Source of the DNA: a virus
Direction: 5' to 3' (one strand)
Virus record (IMG/VR): IMGVR_UViG_3300018083_000092
Location: 1-31,375 of that record
Length of the DNA stretch: 31,375 nt
Numbering within the stretch: position 1 is the stretch's first letter; each line of letters opens with the position of its first letter. Of the stretch, positions 5,386-13,430 are shown piece after piece. The translations under genes were made by a program, and so were the position numbers. A model generated the notes under the pieces. The model saw only the letters and a program-made list of their open reading frames with translations. It ran no database searches and was not told the origin of the DNA.

Positions 5386-5400
5386 TGTGTATAATATAAT
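5386..5400 (+). promoter_or_regulatory. Candidate promoter of the packaging operon
   Basis: TGTGTATAATATAAT lies 41 nt before the start at 5427, the same distance as the GGTGTAT motifs before other plus-strand operons, from which it differs in the first base. It also contains TATAAT, so a host sigma-70 -10 element is an alternative reading. Confidence 0.45.
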
Positions 5401-5426
5401 TAGAGTTATAGCAATAAAGGATGATT

Positions 5427-5645
5427 ATGTTAGATAAAAATGTAGATGTAATTATTGATGAAGATGAAGAAACTACTAAGGCTGATTTACTAAAAGCCGA
5501 TCCTAGTGACGAAGAAGCTGAGAAAACTATTGCCATGCATATTATTAGTGGAGTATATCCTAGTACATTGAATTATGATTTTACAGTAGAAGGTAATTAT
5601 AAGGAATCTATATGGCATAGTGGGACTCCTAAAGTTTGGAAATAA
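5427..5645 (+). CDS. Small protein resembling a segment of the tail tube protein
   Basis: The 72-residue product has an acidic N-terminal half (DEDEETTKAD and so on) and a C-terminal half, residues 42-71, that aligns without gaps to residues 124-153 of the tail tube protein at 25337-26374. The core reads GVYPSTLNYDFTVEGN here and GMYPSQLGYDFNVDGN there, and I count 15 identities in 30. The second ATG (5427) is chosen because AAAGG lies 6 nt upstream; it abuts the first ATG (5421). It is the first gene of the plus-strand operon. It could be a tube-related virion part, an assembly factor or a domain remnant. Confidence 0.65.
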   Translation: MLDKNVDVIIDEDEETTKADLLKADPSDEEAEKTIAMHIISGVYPSTLNYDFTVEGNYKESIWHSGTPKVWK

Positions 5646-5646
5646 T

Positions 5647-5868
5647 ATGGAACATCGAGATTTAACCGATAAAGAAATAGAAGATGGACTTTTAGAATTC
5701 TTTGGAATAAAATTAATAGATGGTAGTTATTATACTAGGGAAGGTAAATTGGTAACTAAAGTTAATAAATTTAATCATTTAGGAGTAGAGTTTACAGATG
5801 GCAATAATAATTATTACATGCTTTCTAAACCTAAACAATTGATTTCTTCTGCTGAAAAGGATAAATAA
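5647..5868 (+). CDS. Hypothetical protein (73 aa)
   Basis: The frame starts with MEHRDLTDKEIEDGLLEFFG, with GGA 8 nt upstream, one base after the previous stop. An upstream start at 5620 would overlap the previous gene and has no ribosome site. The product is charged, with an N-terminal helix and a strand-rich middle part containing NNNYYML. No family is recognised. Tight spacing on both sides shows it is in the packaging operon. Confidence 0.65.
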   Translation: MEHRDLTDKEIEDGLLEFFGIKLIDGSYYTREGKLVTKVNKFNHLGVEFTDGNNNYYMLSKPKQLISSAEKDK

Positions 5869-5869
5869 T

Positions 5870-6226
5870 ATGAAGGTTCCCGACTCTCCTACCATTCCTC
5901 TAGATGAAAATATAGCAAAAAAAATAATGGAAACATGTTGTAAAGAAGATTTAATTTGGGGACCAGAATATCCTACTACAAGTGATGAAACCATATATCT
6001 AGGTTTAGGATTACCCATTCCTATTTCTCAAGAATTAAAAGATGATGTCCCTGTATGGATAACTAATGAGTATTTAGTAAGTAAAGAAGTTATGGAAAAT
6101 TATAATGAAAAGTTGAAAAGAATTAATGAAGCACCAGCAGATGGTATAGTTAAAACTCTGATTGAAATGGAAAAAATTGGAGAGAATTATTGGGGTGGTA
6201 CTTTAGATAGTAAGGGAGACTTATAG
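5870..6226 (+). CDS. Hypothetical protein (118 aa)
   Basis: The start at 5870 is one base after the previous stop, with AAAGG upstream. The product begins MKVPDSPTIPLDENIAKKIM and contains a C-C-K-E-D-L-I-W-G-P-E-Y motif, a glycine/proline-rich loop (LGLGLPIPI) and a helical C-terminus. There are no transmembrane segments and no catalytic signature I recognise. Its last base is the first base of the following GTG start, so the two are probably translationally coupled. Confidence 0.65.
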   Translation: MKVPDSPTIPLDENIAKKIMETCCKEDLIWGPEYPTTSDETIYLGLGLPIPISQELKDDVPVWITNEYLVSKEVMENYNEKLKRINEAPADGIVKTLIEMEKIGENYWGGTLDSKGDL

Positions 6227-6822
6227 TGTTTGTTCCATCCGGTATGACTGAAGAACAAGTCCTTAGAGAAATCAAACAAATTGTTGATAAAATCTCTCCC
6301 ACATATACTTTTGGTTATTATGATCTAGAGGATATTAAGCAGGAAGCAACAATAGAAGCTTTAAGTGTACTTCCCTCATATGATACTACTCGTCCATTAG
6401 CTAATTTTTTATTCGTACATATTAAAAGACGACTCTTAAATTTAAGACGTAATAAATATAAACGAACGGATGCCCCTTGTAGTTTATGCCATAACCATAG
6501 ACATCACGAGCATGAAAATGGTAAGATGTGCAAGAAGTATGTTAACTGGAAAAAGAATAATAGTACTAAGGCTAATTTAACTCATCCACTTACTATCCAT
6601 CATATTAATGAAGACACAGAATCAAATGTGGAAATTGCCGATACAATCTCTAAAGAGATAGCTAATAACGAGTTACGTGAATTAATAAATACTAAATTAG
6701 ATCCCTCTTTACGTAATGATTACTTAAGAATGTTGGCACGAGAAAAAATCCCCAAGGTAAGACGTAAAAAAGTAGAAGTTGCTATTAGAGAAATTGTGGC
6801 GAGCGATTATCTAGACGAGTAA
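6226..6822 (+). CDS. Putative phage RNA polymerase sigma factor (region 2 with Cys/His cluster)
   Basis: Residues about 27-80 (YYDLEDIKQEATIEALSVLP, then F-L-F-V-H-I-K-R-R-L-L-N-L-R-R) match the pattern of sigma-70 region 2, which binds core polymerase and melts the -10 element. A Cys/His cluster follows (C85, C88, several His, C102) and then an N-W-K-K-N-N segment. This layout is known to me from late sigma-like proteins of large phages. At 198 residues it is close in size to T4 gp55. No clear region 4 is seen. The GTG start has GGGAG 8 nt upstream and overlaps the previous stop by one base. It may recognise the GGTGTAT motifs in this window, which is inference only. Confidence 0.7.
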   Translation: MFVPSGMTEEQVLREIKQIVDKISPTYTFGYYDLEDIKQEATIEALSVLPSYDTTRPLANFLFVHIKRRLLNLRRNKYKRTDAPCSLCHNHRHHEHENGKMCKKYVNWKKNNSTKANLTHPLTIHHINEDTESNVEIADTISKEIANNELRELINTKLDPSLRNDYLRMLAREKIPKVRRKKVEVAIREIVASDYLDE

Positions 6823-6826
6823 TTAT

Positions 6827-7648
6827 ATGGCAAATAAAGTTAAACTTGGTAGGTTAAAAAAAGAAGAAGAAAATTATATTATCGCACATGCGGGTAAGTT
6901 GGTGCCGCAGGAAATTGCTGATAATCTTAATAGAAGTATACGTCAAGTATTAAACATATTATCAAAAGTTGATGTTAAAAGACCCGCCAAAGATAGTGCT
7001 AATGAGAGTAAACTAAGAGTAGGGTTGAAGGAATCAGCTCTTTGGAAAACTCTCAAGGCTGAGTTTGAACCTGACGAACTAGTTTATTTCGAAGAACAAT
7101 ATATAGCATTAATGGATCAATTTAAGCAGGAAGAAGTATTGCATACTGAAGAAAACCAAGTCTGCAAAGTCATTAAAATTGATATTATGAAACACCGTAA
7201 TGCTATACGACAAAAGAGATGTAGTAGGGAAATAGATAGATGTGAAAGGTTACACGAAAAAATAATTGCTAGTAAGGATTATCAGGCATTAGAGAAGAAA
7301 GCTATTGAAGACTTAGAGATCGTTAATAATCAAATACAAAATTTATATGCTCAACAAAAAGGATTTTCTGATGAGTATGTTAAATTAGAAGAAAAACACC
7401 AAAAATTAATGGTGGATTTAAAGGCTACCCGAGAACAGCGTGTTGATCAGATTCAATCTGGTAAGGTAGACTTTTTAGGGGTTATTCGTAATTTATGTGA
7501 AACCAGAGTTCAAGCTGAACAAGACAGACAAATAGAGTTGATGAGACGGGCAACCAAGAATGAGACTGATAGATTGTCCAAACAATATCAATTTGCTGAT
7601 GGTGAGAATGATCCTATGTTATTAAATAGTAATACACAAACGGAATAA
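6827..7648 (+). CDS. Putative small terminase subunit / HTH coiled-coil protein
   Basis: The 273-residue product starts with a probable helix-turn-helix (about residues 12-45, with E-I-A-D-N-L-N-R-S-I-R-Q-V). A long charged, mostly helical region follows (about 120-245), with heptad-like stretches around EIDRCERLHEKIIASKDYQA and LEEKHQKLMVDLKATREQ. A DNA-binding head followed by an oligomerisation helix is the architecture of small terminase subunits, and the large subunit lies a few genes downstream. The length is at the upper end for that family. A general DNA-binding regulator is the main alternative. Confidence 0.5.
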   Translation: MANKVKLGRLKKEEENYIIAHAGKLVPQEIADNLNRSIRQVLNILSKVDVKRPAKDSANESKLRVGLKESALWKTLKAEFEPDELVYFEEQYIALMDQFKQEEVLHTEENQVCKVIKIDIMKHRNAIRQKRCSREIDRCERLHEKIIASKDYQALEKKAIEDLEIVNNQIQNLYAQQKGFSDEYVKLEEKHQKLMVDLKATREQRVDQIQSGKVDFLGVIRNLCETRVQAEQDRQIELMRRATKNETDRLSKQYQFADGENDPMLLNSNTQTE

Positions 7649-7650
7649 CT

Positions 7651-7938
7651 ATGTTTAATGTGATTTTAATTGTAATGGTAGTGGCTTACATTTTTGATGT
7701 ATTGTCTAATCATAAATATCGTAGACGAGTAGTAGATAAGTTGGACGCCATACATATATTACTTTTCTCTGCTGAACAACGTATTCAAAAATCGAATGCT
7801 CGGATTTTTTACGAGAATTTATCTTGTGGAATTAAAGTAGGTGATGGGGGTCAATCTATTGAATACTATGGTAAAGATGTGGATGTAGTATTAGATTTGA
7901 TGGAAAGCCAAAATGGATCCTTAATAAGCGATAAATAA
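7651..7938 (+). CDS. Small membrane-anchored protein
   Basis: The N-terminus is a single hydrophobic segment (MFNVILIVMVVAYIFDVL) followed by basic residues (HKYRRRVV), which predicts one transmembrane helix with a cytoplasmic C-terminal part of about 70 residues. The soluble part has no recognised motif. It starts two bases after the previous stop, in the same operon. The role is unknown; a holin or a membrane-docking protein cannot be inferred from context alone. Confidence 0.6.
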   Translation: MFNVILIVMVVAYIFDVLSNHKYRRRVVDKLDAIHILLFSAEQRIQKSNARIFYENLSCGIKVGDGGQSIEYYGKDVDVVLDLMESQNGSLISDK

Positions 7939-7947
7939 GCCATATTC

Positions 7948-8244
7948 ATGATAAATAGAGATTTTGCCGATCCTCGTTATAAAAAGTGGCGAGCCGATGT
8001 TAGAAAACGAGATGGATTTAAATGTAAGATGTGTGGATCTAATAAGAAATTACAGGTTCACCATATTAAACGATGGGCTGATTATCCTACCTTAAGATTT
8101 GAAATATCCAATGGTATTACTTTATGTAAATTACATCATAAAAGGATGTGGGGACGAGAAGATGATTTCGTTGCCCTCTGTATGACATTAATATCGAATG
8201 GGAACAACGTAAATAGTTTGTTTAAAAAATATGGCATCGAATAA
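7948..8244 (+). CDS. HNH endonuclease
   Basis: The 98-residue protein has the full HNH layout: C26-x2-C29 and C60-x2-H63 for a structural zinc, the H38-H39 pair in VHHIKRW, and N55 in the beta-beta-alpha metal finger. HNH proteins beside terminase genes are known to act with the large subunit in genome cleavage during packaging in several phages. The position here, two genes before the large terminase, fits that. A homing endonuclease is the other possibility, but the short length and operon position favour packaging. It overlaps the next gene by 14 nt. Confidence 0.85.
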   Translation: MINRDFADPRYKKWRADVRKRDGFKCKMCGSNKKLQVHHIKRWADYPTLRFEISNGITLCKLHHKRMWGREDDFVALCMTLISNGNNVNSLFKKYGIE

Positions 8245-8725
8245 AATAACTATTGTTAATAAGTTTACTGTTATTAAAGATACTCGTGAACAAAACGGGT
8301 GGAACTTTAGTAAAGAAGGTAATTGTGATGGGACCGTGGTAGAAAAGTTAGACACGGGTGATTATTCTTTGAAGGGTTTAGAAGATAAATTTACGATTGA
8401 GCGGAAGGGTTGTGTAGCTGAATTCGCAACTAATTTATTTCAAGAGAGATTTTATAGAGAATTAGATAGACTTAATAAATTTGAACATCCATATTTAATA
8501 CTAGAATTCCCTTTTGATTTGATGGAGATCTATCCAAAAAATTCAAGCATTCCTATGTGTAAATGGGAGTTTGTTAAAATTCGTGGTAATATGCTTATTA
8601 AGAGTTATCATGAAATGAGATTATCTTATCCTAATATCAGAGTGGATTTTGTAGGATCAGGAGGAAAATTTTATTCCTTCTCATTGTTTAAAAGAATAAC
8701 GGAATTATATGGCAGAAAAGTTTAA
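8231..8725 (+). CDS. ERCC4/XPF-type nuclease
   Basis: The sequence shows the XPF-family nuclease signatures in order: K-D-T-R-E (D17, R19, E20), L-D-T-G-D-Y (41-45) and I-E-R-K (E57, R58, K59), followed by an aromatic-rich F-Y-R-E-L-D-R-L segment. The acidic residue usually 3-4 positions after ERK is here an E five positions on, a small deviation. There is no helix-hairpin-helix domain, as in other small phage versions. Such enzymes cut branched DNA, so trimming replication or packaging intermediates is a reasonable role. The gene overlaps both its neighbours (HNH and large terminase). Confidence 0.75.
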   Translation: MASNKITIVNKFTVIKDTREQNGWNFSKEGNCDGTVVEKLDTGDYSLKGLEDKFTIERKGCVAEFATNLFQERFYRELDRLNKFEHPYLILEFPFDLMEIYPKNSSIPMCKWEFVKIRGNMLIKSYHEMRLSYPNIRVDFVGSGGKFYSFSLFKRITELYGRKV

Positions 8726-10907
8726 AGCTACCCCTAATATTGATTTTATTTTTGAACTGGCAAATAATGCCTGGGCTCTTTCGGAAGAACAAATAAAAAG
8801 TGTTAGACCCGGAAGTGATGGAGCATTAGATGTAATTAAACTATTAGATATACCTTTACCTGCTGATAGACCTCTAGTACCTAAAACAAAGTTTGAATTT
8901 GACAATCCTCATATACACCTTCTAAAGATAATGTCAGATCCGTTGTTTTTTCCATTTACCTGCAAGACATTATTTTGCCGACCAGATGGCGCTGGTCCAC
9001 TGCAAATCCTCCCATTCCAACAAATCACTCTACAGGAATTGTGGTGGCGTCAATTCCCAATGTTGATTTATACCCGAGGTGGTAGTAAATCTTTTATATT
9101 AGCCTTATACGCTTTATTACGCGCTACCTTTACTCCTGGTTCTAAGATAGTTATTACTGGATCGTCTTTCCGGCAAGCTAAAAACGTTTTTGAGTACATC
9201 GAACGTATTTGGTACAAATCTCCAGTATTTAGATCTTTAGTGAAAAGTAGTCCTAGTGGTCGTCGATCTGGTCCTATTCGTGGTATTGATAAGGTTGAAT
9301 TTATTGTGGGAGACTCCATAATTACTGGTATCCCTATTGGTGATGGTGAAAAAGTTAGAGGTTTGCGTGCTAACTATATCTTGACGGACGAATTCGCATC
9401 TATTAATGAACTAATTTACTCAGTTGTTATTCAGGGTTTCGCCGCTGTTACCGCCGATCCCATAGGAAACGTTAGAGATTATGCTCGAATGGAATTATTA
9501 AAGCGTCTAGGATATTGGACGGTAGATATGGAAGAAGATGAATTAAAAAAGGTTAGAGGTAACCAAAGTGTTCTAGCAGGAACTGCTTCATATGCCTTCA
9601 ACCATTTTTATAAATATTACCAGGACTATAAAACGTTTATTGGTACTCGTGGTGATGAAGAAAAAATTAAACGAGTATTTAATGGAGAAATTCCTACTGG
9701 ATTTAAATGGGATAGTTATTCTATTATCCGATTACCATATACTCAAATCCCACATGGGTTTATGGATGATCAAATTATTGCCCGTGCTAAACGTATTACT
9801 AATACTTCCGAATTTATGCGTGAATATGAAGCTTCTTTCGTTAAGGATTCTGATGGATTTTTTCGTCGTTCTTTAATTGAGAGTTGTGTAGTAGGACATA
9901 AAGATCGAGATCCAATACAATTTAAATCTTGTGGTATTGTAAATTTTGCTGCTTTATTAAAGGGAAGCAAAGATAAAAAATATATATATGGAATTGATCC
10001 TGCATCTGAAAATGATAAATTTGCTTTAGTAATTGTTGAGTTATGGGAAGAACATAGACGAGTGGTATATTCATGGACGACCAGTAAGTCTAAACAAAAG
10101 GATCAGCTTCGTAAAAAATTAGTTAGTGATGGTAACTTTTATAAATATGCTGTGAGAAAAATTAGATCTTTATTTGCTGATTTTCCACCAGAAAGAATTC
10201 TAATTGATAAGGGTGGTGGTGGCGTAGCTTTACGCGAAGCGTTTGGTGATACTGATAAATTGGATGGTTCAGATTTACCCGTTTATGAAGTAATTGATCC
10301 AGATCCTAAAAACTATAAAGATACCGATTCTAAAGAAGGTTTACATTTATTAGAAATTGTCGACTTTACTAGTGAATGGTTAATGGAAGCTAATGAAGGT
10401 ATGAAGAAAGATTTAGAAGATAAAGTCCTTTTATTCCCATTATTTGATAGTCTCCAATTAGGTATGGCTGGTGTAGCTGATGAAATGAGTGGTCGTAAAT
10501 CTAAAAATGATGAAGGTGAAATAGTTTATACTACACAGGATACTCTAGAACAAAATATGTTAGAGATTGAAAAACTTAAAGATGAGTTGGCAACTATTGT
10601 GGTTAGTCAAACTCCTACGGGTAAGCGTAGATGGGATACTCCAGATCATAAAATGCCTGGTTCTAAAGTTGGTCGATTACGTAAGGATAGATATTCCGCA
10701 CTTTTATTAGCAAATATGGGTGCGCGAGTTTATCAACGTGGTGAAGATGAGTTTGAACATGATGGATGTGTTAAGGGAGGGTTTGTTTCCGAAATTTCCA
10801 CTCCATTAAAAATGAGAGAATCATCTGGTAAGCAATTATATAAAGGTCCGGCTTGGTTTAATAAAAAAGTCGGGTCTGGAATATATGGATCTTTAGTACA
10901 AAGATAG
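8709..10907 (+). CDS. terL: Terminase large subunit
   Basis: This 732-residue packaging motor has an ATPase half with a variant Walker A (RGGSKS, residues 123-128), ITGSS (149-153), a Walker B (YILTDEF, D227/E228) and a likely coupling motif AGTAS (290-294). A nuclease half follows with an RNase H-like first strand (YGIDPAS, D430), a second acidic strand (ILIDKGG, D500) and a late D-R-Y-S-A-L segment. It cuts concatemeric DNA and pumps it into the prohead through the portal. The length is above the usual 450-650 residues because of extra sequence in the nuclease half. It overlaps the ERCC4 gene by 17 nt and is the last gene before a new promoter-like motif. Confidence 0.9.
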   Translation: MAEKFKATPNIDFIFELANNAWALSEEQIKSVRPGSDGALDVIKLLDIPLPADRPLVPKTKFEFDNPHIHLLKIMSDPLFFPFTCKTLFCRPDGAGPLQILPFQQITLQELWWRQFPMLIYTRGGSKSFILALYALLRATFTPGSKIVITGSSFRQAKNVFEYIERIWYKSPVFRSLVKSSPSGRRSGPIRGIDKVEFIVGDSIITGIPIGDGEKVRGLRANYILTDEFASINELIYSVVIQGFAAVTADPIGNVRDYARMELLKRLGYWTVDMEEDELKKVRGNQSVLAGTASYAFNHFYKYYQDYKTFIGTRGDEEKIKRVFNGEIPTGFKWDSYSIIRLPYTQIPHGFMDDQIIARAKRITNTSEFMREYEASFVKDSDGFFRRSLIESCVVGHKDRDPIQFKSCGIVNFAALLKGSKDKKYIYGIDPASENDKFALVIVELWEEHRRVVYSWTTSKSKQKDQLRKKLVSDGNFYKYAVRKIRSLFADFPPERILIDKGGGGVALREAFGDTDKLDGSDLPVYEVIDPDPKNYKDTDSKEGLHLLEIVDFTSEWLMEANEGMKKDLEDKVLLFPLFDSLQLGMAGVADEMSGRKSKNDEGEIVYTTQDTLEQNMLEIEKLKDELATIVVSQTPTGKRRWDTPDHKMPGSKVGRLRKDRYSALLLANMGARVYQRGEDEFEHDGCVKGGFVSEISTPLKMRESSGKQLYKGPAWFNKKVGSGIYGSLVQR

Positions 10908-10910
10908 CAT

Positions 10911-10925
10911 GGTGTATTAAGTATA
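10911..10925 (+). promoter_or_regulatory. Candidate late promoter (GGTGTAT motif)
   Basis: GGTGTATTAAGTATA lies 50 nt before the portal start, directly after the terminase stop. It matches the motif at four other operon heads. Confidence 0.5.
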
Positions 10926-10960
10926 TATAAGTAATCCCATTACCAATTGAATTAAAAATT

Positions 10961-13120
10961 ATGGCATCTAAAATTCCACAACATCAACCAGCACCACTAT
11001 TTATAACTTGGAACCCAAAAGATCCAAAAGGTATGGCTGAAGCTCTTGCTACTGCTTCTAAAAATTATAAAACTATTGAGCCGGTTACTAGAAGTGTTGC
11101 TGGTGCTACTACTTATCGAAATGTGGATTCCCCAAACATTTCGGTGAGAGACGGATATAACAGAAGCGATTATGATTATTTTAGACCGGGAGAACGTCTA
11201 CCAACTGAAAGACAAGGGATTCAATCGGCTTGTAAAATGGCTTATAAAAAGTTCGGAATTGTCCGAAATATGATTGATATGATGACAGATTTTGTTGTAA
11301 AAGATATAAATATTGTTCATAAATCACCAAAAGTACAAGAATTTGGTAGATTATGGTTTAAAAAAGTCGCTGGAAAAGTTGTTAGTGGAAAAATTGTTAG
11401 ACGACTTTTACGAGAGGGTTGTGCGCCAGTTCGTAGAAAAATTCAAAAACTTGATGATCTAACATTAACTAGTATAACTCAAGCTGGTGTTAATGCCAAG
11501 TCTCCATTAGGAAAAAATGAAATTCCTTTAAGTTATAAAATACTTGATCCTATTAACATGGAAGTAATTGGTGGAGAATTAGCTCAATTCGTTGATGATG
11601 GATTAGTACAATATGGAATTTCTGTTCCTAATCATTTAGTTAAACAATTGCAAAGTCCAAAGAATGAAGCAGAACGTTTAATTGTTAAAAGTTTAAAACC
11701 GGATATTTATAAACACGCAATAAATGGTCAACATATTATTCCTCTGCCGACAAATCGTTTGGTGATGCTTCATCACAAAAAAGACGATGATGAATTATGG
11801 GCAACCCCACTTTTGTATGCTATATTAGACGATTTACAAATGTTGGAAAAACTCAAGATGGCTGATAGATCAGCTCTTGATGGTGCTATTTCACATATTC
11901 GATTATGGAAAATGGGTAATTTGGATAAACAAATTATTCCAACTGCTGAAGGTATACAAACATTAGCTGATATCTTATTAAGATCAACTGGTGGTGGTTG
12001 TATGGATTTAGTTTGGGGACCAGATCTTGAATTACAAGAAACTAAAGCTGAACAATTTCAGATTTTAGGAAATGAAAAATATATATCAACAATGACATCT
12101 ATTTATCAAGGATTAGGTGTTCCTCCATCATTAACTGGTGTTAGTTCTGATACTGGATTGACTAATAATTTCGTATCTTTACGAGTATTAGTTGAACGTT
12201 TAGATTATTGTAGAGATATATTAATTGATTTTTGGTCAAACGAATTAGAAATAGTACGAAATGTTTTTGGATTTAGAAATCCATTTTCATTAAGTTTTGG
12301 CATTCCTAGTTTATCAGATGATTCAGCAGAGAAGAAATTACTTATTGATTTAATTGATCGAGATGTTATGTCTGGAGTCTTTGTACAAGAACGATTTGGT
12401 GCTGATCCAGATATTGAACAAGCTCGGCTAAAACAAGAAGCTAGAAAAAGAGAAAAGGGATTATTACCAGCTAAAGCAGGTCAATTCCATTCAGATAGTC
12501 AACAAAAGAATAATTTGGAAAAACTATTTGTACAGACTGGAGAAATTACTCCATCAGAAGTTGGAGTTTCTCTTAAAGATAGAAAGTCTGGAGAAGTTCC
12601 ATCAGCTGAAAAACAAGCTTCTCGTAAATTAAAAGAGGTTAAGGCTAAACCACAACCAAAAATTAATGGTAGACCTATAGGTGCAAAAGATAATATAAAG
12701 CGTAAAAATGCACGACAAGCTCCAAAACAATCTTCAAAAGCTGAAATAGCTCAGGCTGTTTTATGGGCTAATGATAGCTATCAAAAGATTGATGATTTGT
12801 TAAGAGATAATCTTTTAAAGATGAAGAAAAAATCTAACATGCGTCAATTAACAGATGATGTAATTGCTGGTTATGAAGATTTAAAATTCCAAGTTTTATG
12901 TAATCATAGAATTGGATCAGAGATAACAGAAGTATCAGTCAAAGCATGTATTAAAGCAAATACTCCTGTTTCTCTGCCGATAAAACGATTATCAGAAATT
13001 ACTATTAATCGATTTATTGAACTAAATAAAGAAAAACCTAATTTAGATCAAGTGCGACGTATTCGCGCGATGGCATACGCTATGTTTAATTATGATGAAA
13101 ATGGTGTAAATATTAATTAA
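10961..13120 (+). CDS. Portal protein
   Basis: The 719-residue protein follows the terminase and precedes the protease/scaffold gene, as portals do. Supporting features are the N-terminal D-Y-F-R-P-G-E-R-L-P segment, the stretch reading YKKFGIVRNMIDMMTDFVVK, and the L-I-P-L-P-T-N-R-L-V-M-L-H-H-K-K segment before a long helix (LLYAILDDLQMLEKLKMADR) that resembles the portal stem. Portals form the 12-subunit ring at one capsid vertex through which DNA is packaged and the neck is attached. The C-terminal 200 residues are lysine-rich and helical. No strong ribosome site is seen before the ATG. The family is inferred from position and pattern. Confidence 0.8.
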   Translation: MASKIPQHQPAPLFITWNPKDPKGMAEALATASKNYKTIEPVTRSVAGATTYRNVDSPNISVRDGYNRSDYDYFRPGERLPTERQGIQSACKMAYKKFGIVRNMIDMMTDFVVKDINIVHKSPKVQEFGRLWFKKVAGKVVSGKIVRRLLREGCAPVRRKIQKLDDLTLTSITQAGVNAKSPLGKNEIPLSYKILDPINMEVIGGELAQFVDDGLVQYGISVPNHLVKQLQSPKNEAERLIVKSLKPDIYKHAINGQHIIPLPTNRLVMLHHKKDDDELWATPLLYAILDDLQMLEKLKMADRSALDGAISHIRLWKMGNLDKQIIPTAEGIQTLADILLRSTGGGCMDLVWGPDLELQETKAEQFQILGNEKYISTMTSIYQGLGVPPSLTGVSSDTGLTNNFVSLRVLVERLDYCRDILIDFWSNELEIVRNVFGFRNPFSLSFGIPSLSDDSAEKKLLIDLIDRDVMSGVFVQERFGADPDIEQARLKQEARKREKGLLPAKAGQFHSDSQQKNNLEKLFVQTGEITPSEVGVSLKDRKSGEVPSAEKQASRKLKEVKAKPQPKINGRPIGAKDNIKRKNARQAPKQSSKAEIAQAVLWANDSYQKIDDLLRDNLLKMKKKSNMRQLTDDVIAGYEDLKFQVLCNHRIGSEITEVSVKACIKANTPVSLPIKRLSEITINRFIELNKEKPNLDQVRRIRAMAYAMFNYDENGVNIN

Positions 13121-13130
13121 GGAGATTGTT

Positions 13131-13430
13131 ATGGCTAAAATATTAATTGAGTTCGATACTGTAGGAAAAACTGCTGTTGCTAAAATTGATGGGGTAGAAG
13201 TTCCCAACTTTATATCAGCTAATTTGTATGGCGGATATAAGAATAAATTTGGCATTGAATTAGTAAGTGGTAAACAAGATGATGACAATGATATGCAGGC
13301 TTGGACTCGTGTTTGTGCTAATGATGGTCAGTTAGTTGACAAAACAGAAGAAAAAGAAGAAGATAAAGACGTATTAGATGAAGAAACTAAGCAAGAACTA
13401 AATACTTACTTTGGAATAGATGATGCCTAA
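13131..13430 (+). CDS. Hypothetical head-module protein with acidic C-terminus
   Basis: The 99-residue product starts MAKILIEFDTVGKTAVAKID, a beta-rich N-terminal half, and ends in a strongly acidic linker (EEKEEDKDVLDEETK) plus ELNTYFGIDDA. The last peptide resembles ELNEFFGLNKE near the end of the next protein, so both may bind the same partner, possibly the shell or portal. AAGGAG lies upstream of the ATG, and the 3' end overlaps the next gene by 8 nt. No family is recognised. Confidence 0.65.
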   Translation: MAKILIEFDTVGKTAVAKIDGVEVPNFISANLYGGYKNKFGIELVSGKQDDDNDMQAWTRVCANDGQLVDKTEEKEEDKDVLDEETKQELNTYFGIDDA

